Assembly: GCA_900316665.1 (NCBI GenBank)
Contig: ONDV01000026.1
Coordinates: 1 to 37,528 of the forward strand
Direction of reading: 5' to 3'
Source of the DNA: an uncultured Lachnospiraceae bacterium
GTDB lineage: Bacteria; Bacillota; Clostridia; Lachnospirales; Lachnospiraceae
Length of the DNA: 37,528 bases
Positions 14,733-22,410 of this stretch are shown in pieces (position 1 is the stretch's first letter; every line of letters begins with the position of its first letter). A program made the position numbers and the translations under genes. The notes beneath the pieces were generated by a model that ran no database searches, was not told the DNA's origin, and saw only the letters and a program-made list of their open reading frames with translations.

Positions 14733-16742
14733 ATGCCAAAGCCTGTATCCGGACAAGATGATATCGTGAGAAAAGAGACGGAGACCGAAGTATCGGAATC
14801 CGGCGAAGAGAAGGAAATGCCGCCTGAGAAGAAGCTGCTGCAGATCGTTATTTCTGCAGGTCTTCTCCTTGCGGCATTTATTATTACAAGGGTAATAAGG
14901 GGCATTCCGCTATGGGGACAGCTTCTTATCTTTCTTTTGCCGTATCTCCTGGCAGGATTTGATGTGATAGGGGAAGCTGTCGAAAAAGCCGGCGAGGGCG
15001 AGATATTCAGCGAGGATCTTCTTATGTGCATAGCCACTGCAGGAGCGCTCCTGATTGGATTTATTCCCGGAGGTAAAGCGGAGTTTGCAGAGGCGGTATT
15101 CGTCATGCTCTTTTTCCAGATCGGAGAGCTTTTCGAGACAATTGCCGAGGGCAGGAGCGAGCGCGCTATAACTGGACTTATGGATATAAGACCTGATATG
15201 GCAAATATAGAGCGGGACGGTGAAATTGTATCCGTATCAGCGGATTCCGTCTCCATCGGCGATACGGTCGTTGTGAGACCGGGAGAGAAGATACCGGTAG
15301 ATGGCATCGTGGCAAGCGGCAGTTCTTCACTTGATACGGTGGCTCTGACCGGAGAGAGCAGTCCGAGAGCCGTGAGACCCGGCACAGAAGTATATTCCGG
15401 CTGCGTAAACCTTCAGAGCCCCCTTTATATCAGGGCTGAAAAGACCGCAGGTCAGTCGACCGCGTCAAAGATACTTGAGCTTGTAAAGACATCAGGCGAG
15501 AAGAAATCCAAGAGCGAGCGTTTCATCACAAAGTTCGCGAGAGTATATACGCCTGTAGTCGTTGGGGCTGCTGTGGTCACATCTTTAGTTCCGCCGCTTG
15601 TTTCGGGACATTTTGTTTCCAATTTTGCCGAATGGCTCCTTCGGGCTCTTACATTCCTGATCGTCTCATGCCCTTGCGCCCTGGTGATATCCGTGCCGCT
15701 TGCTTTCTTCGGAGGCATAGGAAGAGCCTCAAAGAATGGAATTCTGGTAAAAGGAAGCAGCTTTATAGACGCGCTTTCAAGGGCGGACATAGCTGTATTT
15801 GACAAGACCGGGACGCTTACAAAAGGTGTCTTTAAAGTGACGCTCGTTCATCCCATGGAAAATGAAAAGAAGGATACAGTTCTTTCTGTTTCGGGAGATG
15901 AGCTTTTGCATCTTGCGGCTCATGTGGAGAGATACAGTACCCACCCCATTGCCACATCTTTAAAAGAAGCTTATGGCAGGGATCGTGAGAAGGATGACGG
16001 GTGTCAGGTATCTGATGTTAAAGAAATTGCAGGACAGGGCATAGAGGCAGTAGTCAACGGACGAAAAGTCGCCGTCGGAAACGAGAAGATGATGAGAAAT
16101 ACAGGGGCGGATTTTAAGCCCTGCTCCGAACCCGGCACTATAATACATGTGGCTGTTGACGGTAAATATGCAGGTCATATCCATATTGACGATGTGGAAA
16201 AAGAGGACGCTTTGACCGCTGTATCTGATCTTAAAGCTGTCGGTGTGAGAAAGACTGTGATGCTTACCGGTGATCTCGATTCGACGGCAAAAAGAGTGGC
16301 AAAGGATCTTCACATTGATGAATTCAGATCCGAACTTTTGCCTGCTGACAAGGTGGATGAGGTTACAAAGCTTCTGGATGAGAGAAAAAATGGCGGGTCG
16401 CTTATTTTTGCTGGTGACGGGATAAATGACGCGCCGGTTCTTGCAAGAGCTGATGTCGGTATTGCCATGGGTGCCATGGGATCTGATGCGGCGATAGAAG
16501 CTGCCGATGTTGTCCTGATGGATGATAAGCCGTCAAAGATCGCGGCTGCCATCAGATTGGCAAAGCGGACAAAGAGGATAGCGACTGAGAATATAGTTTT
16601 TGCGATTGCCGTGAAGATCTTCATTCTGATGCTGGCGGCTATTGGACGCTGCCCTATGTGGCTTGCTGTGTTCGGAGATACCGGAGTCATGATACTCTGC
16701 GTGCTGAATTCAGCCAGACTTCTGGGATGGGGTAAGTACTGA
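14733..16742 (+). CDS. zntA: Zn/Cd/Pb-exporting P1B-type ATPase
   Basis: A 669-residue membrane pump predicted to export zinc, cadmium or lead. Motifs: TGES (206-209, actuator), CPC (313-315, metal path), DKTGT with the phosphorylated Asp357, HP (403-404), GDGINDAP late in the nucleotide-binding domain. The last helices contain a Lys (AVKIFILML) and DTGVM, the K/D pair typical of the P1B-2 Zn/Cd/Pb group. The usual N-terminal heavy-metal-associated CxxC domain is missing; instead residues 1-34 are acidic and without Cys. AGGAGG at 14722-14727 overlaps the edge of the operator. The ArsR gene lies downstream, separated by fold-back repeat C. Exact metal preference is not proven; cadA would be an equally fair name. 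Confidence 0.93.
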   Translation: MPKPVSGQDDIVRKETETEVSESGEEKEMPPEKKLLQIVISAGLLLAAFIITRVIRGIPLWGQLLIFLLPYLLAGFDVIGEAVEKAGEGEIFSEDLLMCIATAGALLIGFIPGGKAEFAEAVFVMLFFQIGELFETIAEGRSERAITGLMDIRPDMANIERDGEIVSVSADSVSIGDTVVVRPGEKIPVDGIVASGSSSLDTVALTGESSPRAVRPGTEVYSGCVNLQSPLYIRAEKTAGQSTASKILELVKTSGEKKSKSERFITKFARVYTPVVVGAAVVTSLVPPLVSGHFVSNFAEWLLRALTFLIVSCPCALVISVPLAFFGGIGRASKNGILVKGSSFIDALSRADIAVFDKTGTLTKGVFKVTLVHPMENEKKDTVLSVSGDELLHLAAHVERYSTHPIATSLKEAYGRDREKDDGCQVSDVKEIAGQGIEAVVNGRKVAVGNEKMMRNTGADFKPCSEPGTIIHVAVDGKYAGHIHIDDVEKEDALTAVSDLKAVGVRKTVMLTGDLDSTAKRVAKDLHIDEFRSELLPADKVDEVTKLLDERKNGGSLIFAGDGINDAPVLARADVGIAMGAMGSDAAIEAADVVLMDDKPSKIAAAIRLAKRTKRIATENIVFAIAVKIFILMLAAIGRCPMWLAVFGDTGVMILCVLNSARLLGWGKY

Positions 16743-16757
16743 GGATGTTTTTTATTT

Positions 16758-16980
16758 AAAACTTCCCAAATAAATAATGAAAAACTTCGTTGCAGGATTC
16801 AATAAGCTTGCCAAGAGATGCACAGATGGTGGCGAGCATTGTGTTTTTCGTTGTGAGCGAGCACGCTAGCTGCGGCTCGGTTGACAATCGTTCAAGCAGA
16901 AATGCAACACAACTTGTGAGCCACCACTGTGACATCTCTTGGCAAAAAGCGAATGAATCCTTGCAACGAAGATGATCCAT
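16758..16980 (+). repeat. Fold-back interspersed repeat, copy C (complete, inner deletion)
   Basis: Starts with AAAACTTCCC (16758-16767). The core is 16785-16970: CTTCGTTGCAGGATTC, then the arm with GATGCACAGATGGTGGC, TTGTGTTTTTCGTTG, GAGCGAGCACGC and GCGGCTCGGTTGACAATCG. A shorter second arm reads back to AATCCTTGCAACGAAG. GATGATCCATG follows, as in copy A. Compared with copy B it is in the opposite orientation and the inner part of one arm is lost. It sits between the ATPase and ArsR genes, ending about 5 bases before the GGAGG of arsR, so any ATPase-arsR transcript would carry this hairpin. Confidence 0.88.
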
Positions 16981-16998
16981 GTTATTGGAGGAAAAAAT

Positions 16999-17298
16999 AT
17001 GGCATGTGAATTTCCGGATGACAGTGTAGTGGAGCAGCTGGCTAAGTTATACAGTGTATTTGGAGATACGACGAGAATAAAAATACTTTTTGCCCTGGCG
17101 GTCGAGGATGAAATGAATGTCGGAGATCTTTCAAATGCAGTTGGGATGACGCAGTCCGCCGTGTCCCATCAGCTGATGATCTTGAGAAATGTATCTCTTG
17201 TAAAGACCAGGCGGGAGGGAAGACAGATTTTTTATTCTCTCTGCGACGATCATGTATATACGCTCTTAAAGACTGGTATGGAACATGTAAGGGAGTGA
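16999..17298 (+). CDS. ArsR/SmtB-family zinc-sensing repressor
   Basis: A 99-residue winged-helix repressor. FGDTTRIKILFAL and MTQSAVSHQLMILRNVSLVKTRREGRQIFYSL are the ArsR-type DNA-binding region (recognition helix TQSAVSHQL). Asp83, His85, His96 and Glu99 have exactly the spacing of the alpha-5 zinc ligands of SmtB (D-x-H-x10-H-x2-E). The CxC alpha-3 site of CadC/ArsR is absent (DEMNVGDL instead of ELCVCDL). It is therefore predicted to release DNA on binding zinc, not arsenite. The start at 16999 follows GGAGG by 7 bases; a longer frame from 16972 begins inside repeat C and is rejected. Expected target: the dyad at 14694-14721. Confidence 0.92.
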   Translation: MACEFPDDSVVEQLAKLYSVFGDTTRIKILFALAVEDEMNVGDLSNAVGMTQSAVSHQLMILRNVSLVKTRREGRQIFYSLCDDHVYTLLKTGMEHVRE

Positions 17299-17300
17299 CT

Positions 17301-17540
17301 ATGTCGATCAAGGATGCTGAGAAAATATTGACCGGGAAGATGATAGAAGTTTATGGATTTTCGGAGGGACTTAAGGTCTCACGCGTTCTTTCCTCCGCCA
17401 TTATAGGAGATCTGTATAAGACAGCTAAAGATTCCTCCGGCTTCGATGAGACGTATCGCACCGAGGACAGAAAAGTGGCGGTGCATATAGCAGGGAAGAT
17501 AATGAACGGACAAATAATAATTGATAAGATGGATGTTTGA
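17301..17540 (+). CDS. Small unrecognised protein of the zinc module
   Basis: A 79-residue soluble protein (MSIKDAEKILTGKMIEVYGF...) that I do not recognise. It has no Cys, no signal peptide and no membrane segment; the sequence suggests two or three helices with a short strand-like end (GQIIIDKMDV). It begins two bases after the arsR stop, with GGAG of the arsR 3' end as ribosome binding site. A terminator follows, so it is the last gene of the ATPase-arsR unit. A role in metal response is inferred only from position. Confidence 0.75.
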   Translation: MSIKDAEKILTGKMIEVYGFSEGLKVSRVLSSAIIGDLYKTAKDSSGFDETYRTEDRKVAVHIAGKIMNGQIIIDKMDV

Positions 17541-17545
17541 TTGAG

Positions 17546-17573
17546 AAAGCCTGCAGTTCTTGCAGGCTTTTTC
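17546..17573 (+). terminator. Terminator of the zinc module
   Basis: AAAGCCTGCA (17546-17555), loop GTTCT and TGCAGGCTTT (17561-17570) form a perfect 10-bp stem ending in a T-run. Confidence 0.92.
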
Positions 17574-17581
17574 GTTTACTG

Positions 17582-17611
17582 TGTCAATATATCGTGTCGG
17601 TATGTTATAAT
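17582..17611 (+). promoter_or_regulatory. Promoter of the lipoprotein-pyr operon
   Basis: TATAAT at 17606-17611 with an upstream TG (TGTTATAAT, extended -10). A possible -35, TGTCAA, lies at 17582-17587 with an 18-base spacer. It lies between the zinc-module terminator and the start at 17644. No PyrR-type attenuator is visible in this short leader. Confidence 0.6.
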
Positions 17612-17643
17612 TGAAAATAAATATGCAAAGAAGAGGTTATTAT

Positions 17644-18606
17644 ATGCTGATAAGAAAAAAGCAGGCCTTGACGCTTGCCATGCTCCTTCCACTCCTCATG
17701 ACAGGCGGATGCGGCATGAATAAAAAGGAGAGTTCCTTAAGGAACGAAGGCATAGAGCTCCTTAATAACGGAAAATATAAGGAAGCGGCGGAAAAATTCG
17801 ACGAAGCGCTTAAAAGCGCCGGTTCCACTGTAGACAGCGAAGAAGTAGATATTGCTTATTACAAGGCGGCTTCGCTCTATCTGTCAGGAGACGGGGATGG
17901 TGCTGTAAATACGATCACGGATCTTATCGGATTTGACAGGAAGAATGCTGATTCTTATTTTCTGAGAGGCTCTTATTATGCCGATCTGAAGAAGGAAAAG
18001 CAGGCTGAAAGTGACTTCAAAAAGTCGATAGAGCTCAAGCCGTCTGACTATGACAGATACATAAAGGCTTATTACAGCATGAATTCCGCCGGCTTCAAAA
18101 AAAGTGCAAAAGGTTTTCTTGACGACGTCATGAAGATAAAGAAGGCCTCGTCAGCTGCCTATCTCGCCAAAGGCAAAGTGAAAGAAATCAGTGGCAATAA
18201 TGATAAGGCGCTTTCATATTACAAGAAAGCATTCTCGGCCGGCAGCAAGGAAGCAAGACTTGATATGGCGAGAGTCTATTCCGCGATAGGTGATAAGGAC
18301 TCCGCCAAAAAAGAGCTTCAGTCATATCAAAAAGAAAATAAGCCGTCAGCTGAGTCCTATAATGCCATAGGCGTTCTGGAGATGCAGGAGAAAAATTATA
18401 CAGATGCTCTTAAATCGATAAGGGCGGGTCTTGCCCTGAAAGGTTCATCTTATAAAAAGGAACTTTCGAAAAATGAGATCCTGGCGCTCGAATATTCGGG
18501 AAATTTTAAGGAAGCTGCCGGGAAATGCAAGGAATTTGTCGCTAAATATCCCGGAGAAAAAGATATGGCAAAAGAATACAAATTTCTGTCTACCAGGACG
18601 GACTGA
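17644..18606 (+). CDS. TPR-repeat lipoprotein
   Basis: A 320-residue exported protein. The N-terminus IRKKQALTLAMLLPLLMTGGC is a lipoprotein signal peptide, with Cys about 22 as the predicted lipidated residue. The rest is built of tetratricopeptide-like helical pairs (for example LNNGKYKEAAEKFDEALKS, ADLKKEKQAESDFKKSIELKPSD, NNDKALSYYKKAFSAGS, MQEKNYTDALKSIRAGLALKG), about six to seven units. Such proteins act as scaffolds on the outer face of the membrane; no specific partner can be named. ATG 17644 is chosen because AGAGG lies 7 bases upstream; upstream in-frame starts would spoil the signal peptide. It is first in the run that leads into pyrF, 11 bases downstream. Confidence 0.88.
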   Translation: MLIRKKQALTLAMLLPLLMTGGCGMNKKESSLRNEGIELLNNGKYKEAAEKFDEALKSAGSTVDSEEVDIAYYKAASLYLSGDGDGAVNTITDLIGFDRKNADSYFLRGSYYADLKKEKQAESDFKKSIELKPSDYDRYIKAYYSMNSAGFKKSAKGFLDDVMKIKKASSAAYLAKGKVKEISGNNDKALSYYKKAFSAGSKEARLDMARVYSAIGDKDSAKKELQSYQKENKPSAESYNAIGVLEMQEKNYTDALKSIRAGLALKGSSYKKELSKNEILALEYSGNFKEAAGKCKEFVAKYPGEKDMAKEYKFLSTRTD

Positions 18607-18617
18607 GAGGAGAAGAG

Positions 18618-19550
18618 ATGATAAAGAAACTTATTGATGAGATCAGGAAGAAAAATTCACCTATAGTCGTGGGGCTGGATCCCAAGCTTTCAATGATACC
18701 GGAGGCTCTTCTTAAAAAGTCTTTTGTGGCATACGGCGAATCCCTGGAGGGAGCAAGCGATGCCATATACCGCTTCAACAGAGCTATAATTGATGCCGTG
18801 GCAGATCTGGTGCCTGCTGTAAAGCCCCAGATAGCCATGTATGAGCAGTTCGGTCTGCCGGGACTCGGCGCCTTCAAAAAGACCATTGATTACGCTCACT
18901 CCAAAGGCCTTATAGTTATAGGAGATGTAAAGAGAGGAGACATAGGTTCCACTTCCGAATCCTACGCGATAGCCCATCTCGGTAAGATAAAAGTAGGTTC
19001 AATGGAATATGAGCCTTTCGGCGAGGATTTTGCCACGGTAAACCCTTATCTTGGAACCGACGGAGTGAAGCCTTTCGTGGATGTCTGCCATGAGAATTCA
19101 AAAGGTATTTTTGTTCTGGTGAAGACTTCTAATCCTTCATCGGGAGAGCTGCAGGATCGCCTTGTTGACGGCAAGCCGCTCTATGAGCATGTAGCTGATA
19201 AAGTAAATGAGTGGGGCAAGTCCTGCATGGACGGAGATTACAGTGAAGTCGGAGCTGTTATCGGAGCCACTTATCCCGAAGTAGGAAGACAGCTTAGGAT
19301 GGAGATCCCCCACAGCTTCATTCTCGTACCTGGTTACGGCGCTCAGGGAGGTACAGGAAAGGATCTCGTGCCTTTCTTCAACAGCGACGGTCTCGGCGCT
19401 ATCGTCAATTCTTCCCGCGGAATAATAGCTGCATACAAGAAGCCTGAATATAGTAAATTCGGCGATGAGAATTTTTCCGATGCTTCCAGACAGGCGGTAA
19501 TCGATATGAAAAAGGATATAAACACTGCTCTTGACGGGGCTCTGAACTGA
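18618..19550 (+). CDS. pyrF: Orotidine 5'-phosphate decarboxylase
   Basis: A 310-residue enzyme making UMP from OMP, the last step of pyrimidine synthesis. VVGLDPKLSMIPEAL is the N-terminal substrate region. GDVKRGDIGSTSESYA has the D-x-K-x-x-D catalytic core. VIGATYPEVGRQLR and LVPGYGAQGGTGKD bind phosphate. At about 310 residues it belongs to the longer PyrF2 subgroup rather than the approximately 235-residue form of E. coli. GAGGAGAAG precedes the ATG. The pyr order here is F-K-D-E. Confidence 0.96.
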   Translation: MIKKLIDEIRKKNSPIVVGLDPKLSMIPEALLKKSFVAYGESLEGASDAIYRFNRAIIDAVADLVPAVKPQIAMYEQFGLPGLGAFKKTIDYAHSKGLIVIGDVKRGDIGSTSESYAIAHLGKIKVGSMEYEPFGEDFATVNPYLGTDGVKPFVDVCHENSKGIFVLVKTSNPSSGELQDRLVDGKPLYEHVADKVNEWGKSCMDGDYSEVGAVIGATYPEVGRQLRMEIPHSFILVPGYGAQGGTGKDLVPFFNSDGLGAIVNSSRGIIAAYKKPEYSKFGDENFSDASRQAVIDMKKDINTALDGALN

Positions 19551-19615
19551 TACTGAAGATATGAGACAAAAAAATATTTACTTTTTATCTCTGCAAGGAG
19601 AACTCGGAGGCGGAT

Positions 19616-20437
19616 ATGGCAGACGGGGCAGATATTTTGAATAAAAAAACCAGAGAATACGCAAGGATAATAAGGCAGGATCGCTTATCGGAAAATATAT
19701 ACAGTATGTGGCTGTCAACGAAAGCGGCCTTGAACGCCGCGCCGGGACAGTTCGTCACACTCTATGTGCCGGATCAGCGTCATATTCTTCCCAGACCTAT
19801 AAGTATAGCTGAGATCAGAAGAGATGCTTCGGCTTTGAGACTTGTCTACAGAGTGGCGGGCGAGGGCACAAGAGAACTTTCTGAGCTTCGTGCAAAAGAT
19901 AAGGTGCTCATTCTCGGACCTCTCGGCAACGGATATCCGCTTCAGGGAGGCAGAACCATGGTTGTCGGCGGAGGAATAGGCATACCGCCGCTTCTGGAAC
20001 TTGTAAAAGAATTAAACGGCTGCGGGAGCGGCGTGATTTCAAGACCGGCTTTAAGCGTCACTGCAGTCCTTGGCTACAGGACGGATGACCTCTTTTTATA
20101 CAATGATTTCAGCATGCATTCCGACGTTTATATAGCGACCGACGACGGCAAGGCAGGCTGCCATGGGACAGTGCTTGACTGCATAAATGAGAATCGGCTG
20201 ACAGCTGATGTGATATACGCCTGCGGACCTTTGCCCATGCTGCGCGGGGTCAAGCAATTTGCTTCCCGGCAGCAGATCCGCTGTTTCCTCTCTCTGGAAG
20301 AGAGGATGGCGTGTGGCGTGGGAGCCTGTCTTGGCTGCGTGACGAGGACTGTCGGCATTGACGACCATTCCAAAGTCAGAAACGCGAGAGTCTGTACAGA
20401 AGGTCCTGTATTTCCGGCAGAGGAGGTGGACATATGA
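19616..20437 (+). CDS. pyrK: Dihydroorotate dehydrogenase electron-transfer subunit
   Basis: A 273-residue FAD and [2Fe-2S] protein that passes electrons from dihydroorotate, via PyrD, to NAD. RPISIAEI is the FAD-binding RxxS motif; GPLGNGYPL and VGGGIGIPPLLELVKEL are the FAD/NAD segments. CGVGACLGC with a later Cys (NARVCTEGPVF) provides four cluster ligands. GGAGG precedes the ATG at 19616. The 65-base gap after pyrF is AT rich and shows no clear signal. The gene overlaps pyrD by four bases (ATGA), consistent with assembly of the two-subunit complex. Confidence 0.96.
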   Translation: MADGADILNKKTREYARIIRQDRLSENIYSMWLSTKAALNAAPGQFVTLYVPDQRHILPRPISIAEIRRDASALRLVYRVAGEGTRELSELRAKDKVLILGPLGNGYPLQGGRTMVVGGGIGIPPLLELVKELNGCGSGVISRPALSVTAVLGYRTDDLFLYNDFSMHSDVYIATDDGKAGCHGTVLDCINENRLTADVIYACGPLPMLRGVKQFASRQQIRCFLSLEERMACGVGACLGCVTRTVGIDDHSKVRNARVCTEGPVFPAEEVDI

Positions 20438-21372
20438 TAAATGATGAAGCGATCGAGCCCGATATGTCTGTTGAAATCGGAGGAGTCAGGTTCAAAAATC
20501 CTGTCATGACCGCATCAGGTACCTTCGGAGCAGGACAGGAATACAGCGAATTCATTGATATAGGAGAACTCGGAGCTGTAGTGACGAAAGGAGTCGCCGA
20601 CCATCCCTGGGCAGGAAATCCCGCACCGAGGATAGCCGAAGTGACTAGCGGTATGCTGAATGCCATAGGACTCCAGAATCCCGGAGTCGATGTATTTATT
20701 AAGCGCGATCTTCCTTTCCTTGAGAAATACAGAGCCGAAGGCATGCGGGTAATAGCAAATGTCTGCGGCCACAGCGAAAAGGAATATTTAAATGTGGTCG
20801 ATGCATTAAATGACAGGTCTGAAGTGGATATGCTGGAAATAAATATATCATGTCCCAATGTAAAAGAGGGCGGTATATCCTTCGGCACATCAGCCCGTTC
20901 TGTCGAAAAGATCACGAGAGCCGTGAGACGTCACAGTAAAAAGCCTTTTATAATGAAGCTCTCGCCCAATGTTACGTCGATCTCCGAGATAGCGAAAGCT
21001 GCAGAAGCCGGCGGAGCCGATGCCGTATCTCTCATCAATACGATCACGGGAATGAAGATAGATGTTGAGAGGCAGACTTTCGTTCTGGCAAATAAGACCG
21101 GAGGCCTTTCAGGTCCGGCGGTCCATCCGGTAGCTGTCAGGATGGTATATGAAGTCCATAATGCGGTAAAGATACCGATAATCGGTATGGGCGGAATAGA
21201 AAATACTGACGACGCCGTAGAGATGATGCTGGCAGGCGCTTCATGCATTGCCATCGGTACGGCAAATTTCAAAAACCCCTATGCGACTATTGAGATAATA
21301 AAGGGCATGAGAGAATACATGATAAGACATGGAATATATGACACAGAATCGCTTATCGGCGCTGTGAGATGA
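20434..21372 (+). CDS. pyrD: Dihydroorotate dehydrogenase catalytic subunit (class 1B)
   Basis: A 312-residue FMN enzyme oxidising dihydroorotate to orotate. NPVMTASGTFGAGQEY is the N-terminal FMN region. EINISCPNVKEGG contains the class-1 catalytic Cys. SLINTITGMKID, GLSGPAVHPVAVRMVYEV and GMGGIENTDDAVEMMLAGA complete the barrel. With pyrK alongside, this is the NAD-linked 1B form. The start overlaps the pyrK stop. Confidence 0.97.
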   Translation: MINDEAIEPDMSVEIGGVRFKNPVMTASGTFGAGQEYSEFIDIGELGAVVTKGVADHPWAGNPAPRIAEVTSGMLNAIGLQNPGVDVFIKRDLPFLEKYRAEGMRVIANVCGHSEKEYLNVVDALNDRSEVDMLEINISCPNVKEGGISFGTSARSVEKITRAVRRHSKKPFIMKLSPNVTSISEIAKAAEAGGADAVSLINTITGMKIDVERQTFVLANKTGGLSGPAVHPVAVRMVYEVHNAVKIPIIGMGGIENTDDAVEMMLAGASCIAIGTANFKNPYATIEIIKGMREYMIRHGIYDTESLIGAVR

Positions 21373-21421
21373 CAGGTGATCGTGCCAAACGACGTGAGAT
21401 GAAAGTTTGAAAGGACTAATA

Positions 21422-22099
21422 ATGGAAAAATACAAGGAAGAGTTTATTCACTTCATGATAGACTGCGGAGTGCTGAAGTTTGGAGATTTCGTTACAAAGA
21501 GCGGACGGAAGACGCCGTTTTTCATCAATGCGGGATTTTACCGTACCGGCAGCCAGCTGCAGATGCTGGGCGAATATTATGCCAGAACCATACACGATAA
21601 TTTCGGCACTGATTTTGATGTACTGTTCGGACCTGCATACAAGGGCATACCGCTTTCCGTGGCTACGGCAATAGCATTAAACGAGATGTACGGAGTTGAT
21701 GTGAGATATTGCTCAAACAGAAAAGAAGCAAAGGATCACGGAGAAAAGGGCATACTGCTCGGAGGTCCCATTGAAGACGGAGACCGGGTATTAATAATCG
21801 AGGATGTGACGACTGCAGGGACTTCAATAAAGGAGACCATGCCGATAATAAAGAATCAGGGCAATGTCAATGTGATGGGGCTTGTTGTATCGGTAGACAG
21901 AATGGAGAGAGGCCAGACTGATAAGGGTGCTTTGGAGGAGATCGCTGATACATACAATATGAAGACCGCCTCAATTGTCAATATGCAGGAAGTCACAGAG
22001 GCTCTCTGGAACAGGGAAATAGACGGAACAGTTTATATCACTGACGATGACAAGAAGAGAATAGACGACTACTACAAGATGTACGGAGCAAAGAGATAA
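21422..22099 (+). CDS. pyrE: Orotate phosphoribosyltransferase
   Basis: A 225-residue enzyme joining orotate to PRPP to give OMP. FGDFVTKSGRKTPFFIN is the family N-terminal region. FGPAYKGIPLS, RKEAKDHGEKG (flexible catalytic loop) and VLIIEDVTTAGTSIKE (PRPP motif) are all present. ATG 21422 follows AAAGGA; the in-frame TTG at 21407 is not needed. The short gap after pyrD contains two similar GTGAGATGA stretches. Its stop codon overlaps the ATG of the next gene. Confidence 0.97.
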   Translation: MEKYKEEFIHFMIDCGVLKFGDFVTKSGRKTPFFINAGFYRTGSQLQMLGEYYARTIHDNFGTDFDVLFGPAYKGIPLSVATAIALNEMYGVDVRYCSNRKEAKDHGEKGILLGGPIEDGDRVLIIEDVTTAGTSIKETMPIIKNQGNVNVMGLVVSVDRMERGQTDKGALEEIADTYNMKTASIVNMQEVTEALWNREIDGTVYITDDDKKRIDDYYKMYGAKR

Positions 22100-22410
22100 T
22101 GTCCAGAAGAAGACGCCGTAAGAGGCTTCCGGCAGATCGGAAAAGCCTTGTTTCTGCCATGATTTCCATACCTACCGTGATATTTTTCATTGCGTCGGTA
22201 AAGATGTCAGGACGGGGAGGTATGATATCCAGATTTATGTCCGCGACGGGCGTTATTTTTATTATCGTAAATATCTATGCCTTTATTGTCGGATCGAAGG
22301 AGATGCGGAATGTTTCAAAAAGCGCCTGGTCAAAATGGACGGGCTTTCTCCTCCCGGCAGCTGCGCTTTTAATGTGGGTGATCGTATATATAATTGGTTT
22401 TATAAGATGA
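22099..22410 (+). CDS. Small membrane protein, unknown function
   Basis: A 103-residue protein with a very basic start (MSRRRRRKRLP) and three hydrophobic stretches at about 18-34, 46-64 and 83-102, so probably three membrane helices with a cytoplasmic N-terminus. I do not recognise a named family with confidence; short proteins of this pattern occur in Lachnospiraceae before peptidase genes. It overlaps pyrE (TAATG) and the next gene (ATGA), which argues for real translation and coupling. Confidence 0.78.
   Translation: MSRRRRRKRLPADRKSLVSAMISIPTVIFFIASVKMSGRGGMISRFMSATGVIFIIVNIYAFIVGSKEMRNVSKSAWSKWTGFLLPAAALLMWVIVYIIGFIR

Noticed and set aside
14549..15385. 278-codon minus-strand frame opposite the ATPase gene
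   Set aside because: Covers the zinc promoter and a conserved gene; no ribosome binding site or family motif.
16756..16980. Frames on both strands across repeat C
   Set aside because: Same repeat-derived peptides as in copy B; not conserved as proteins.
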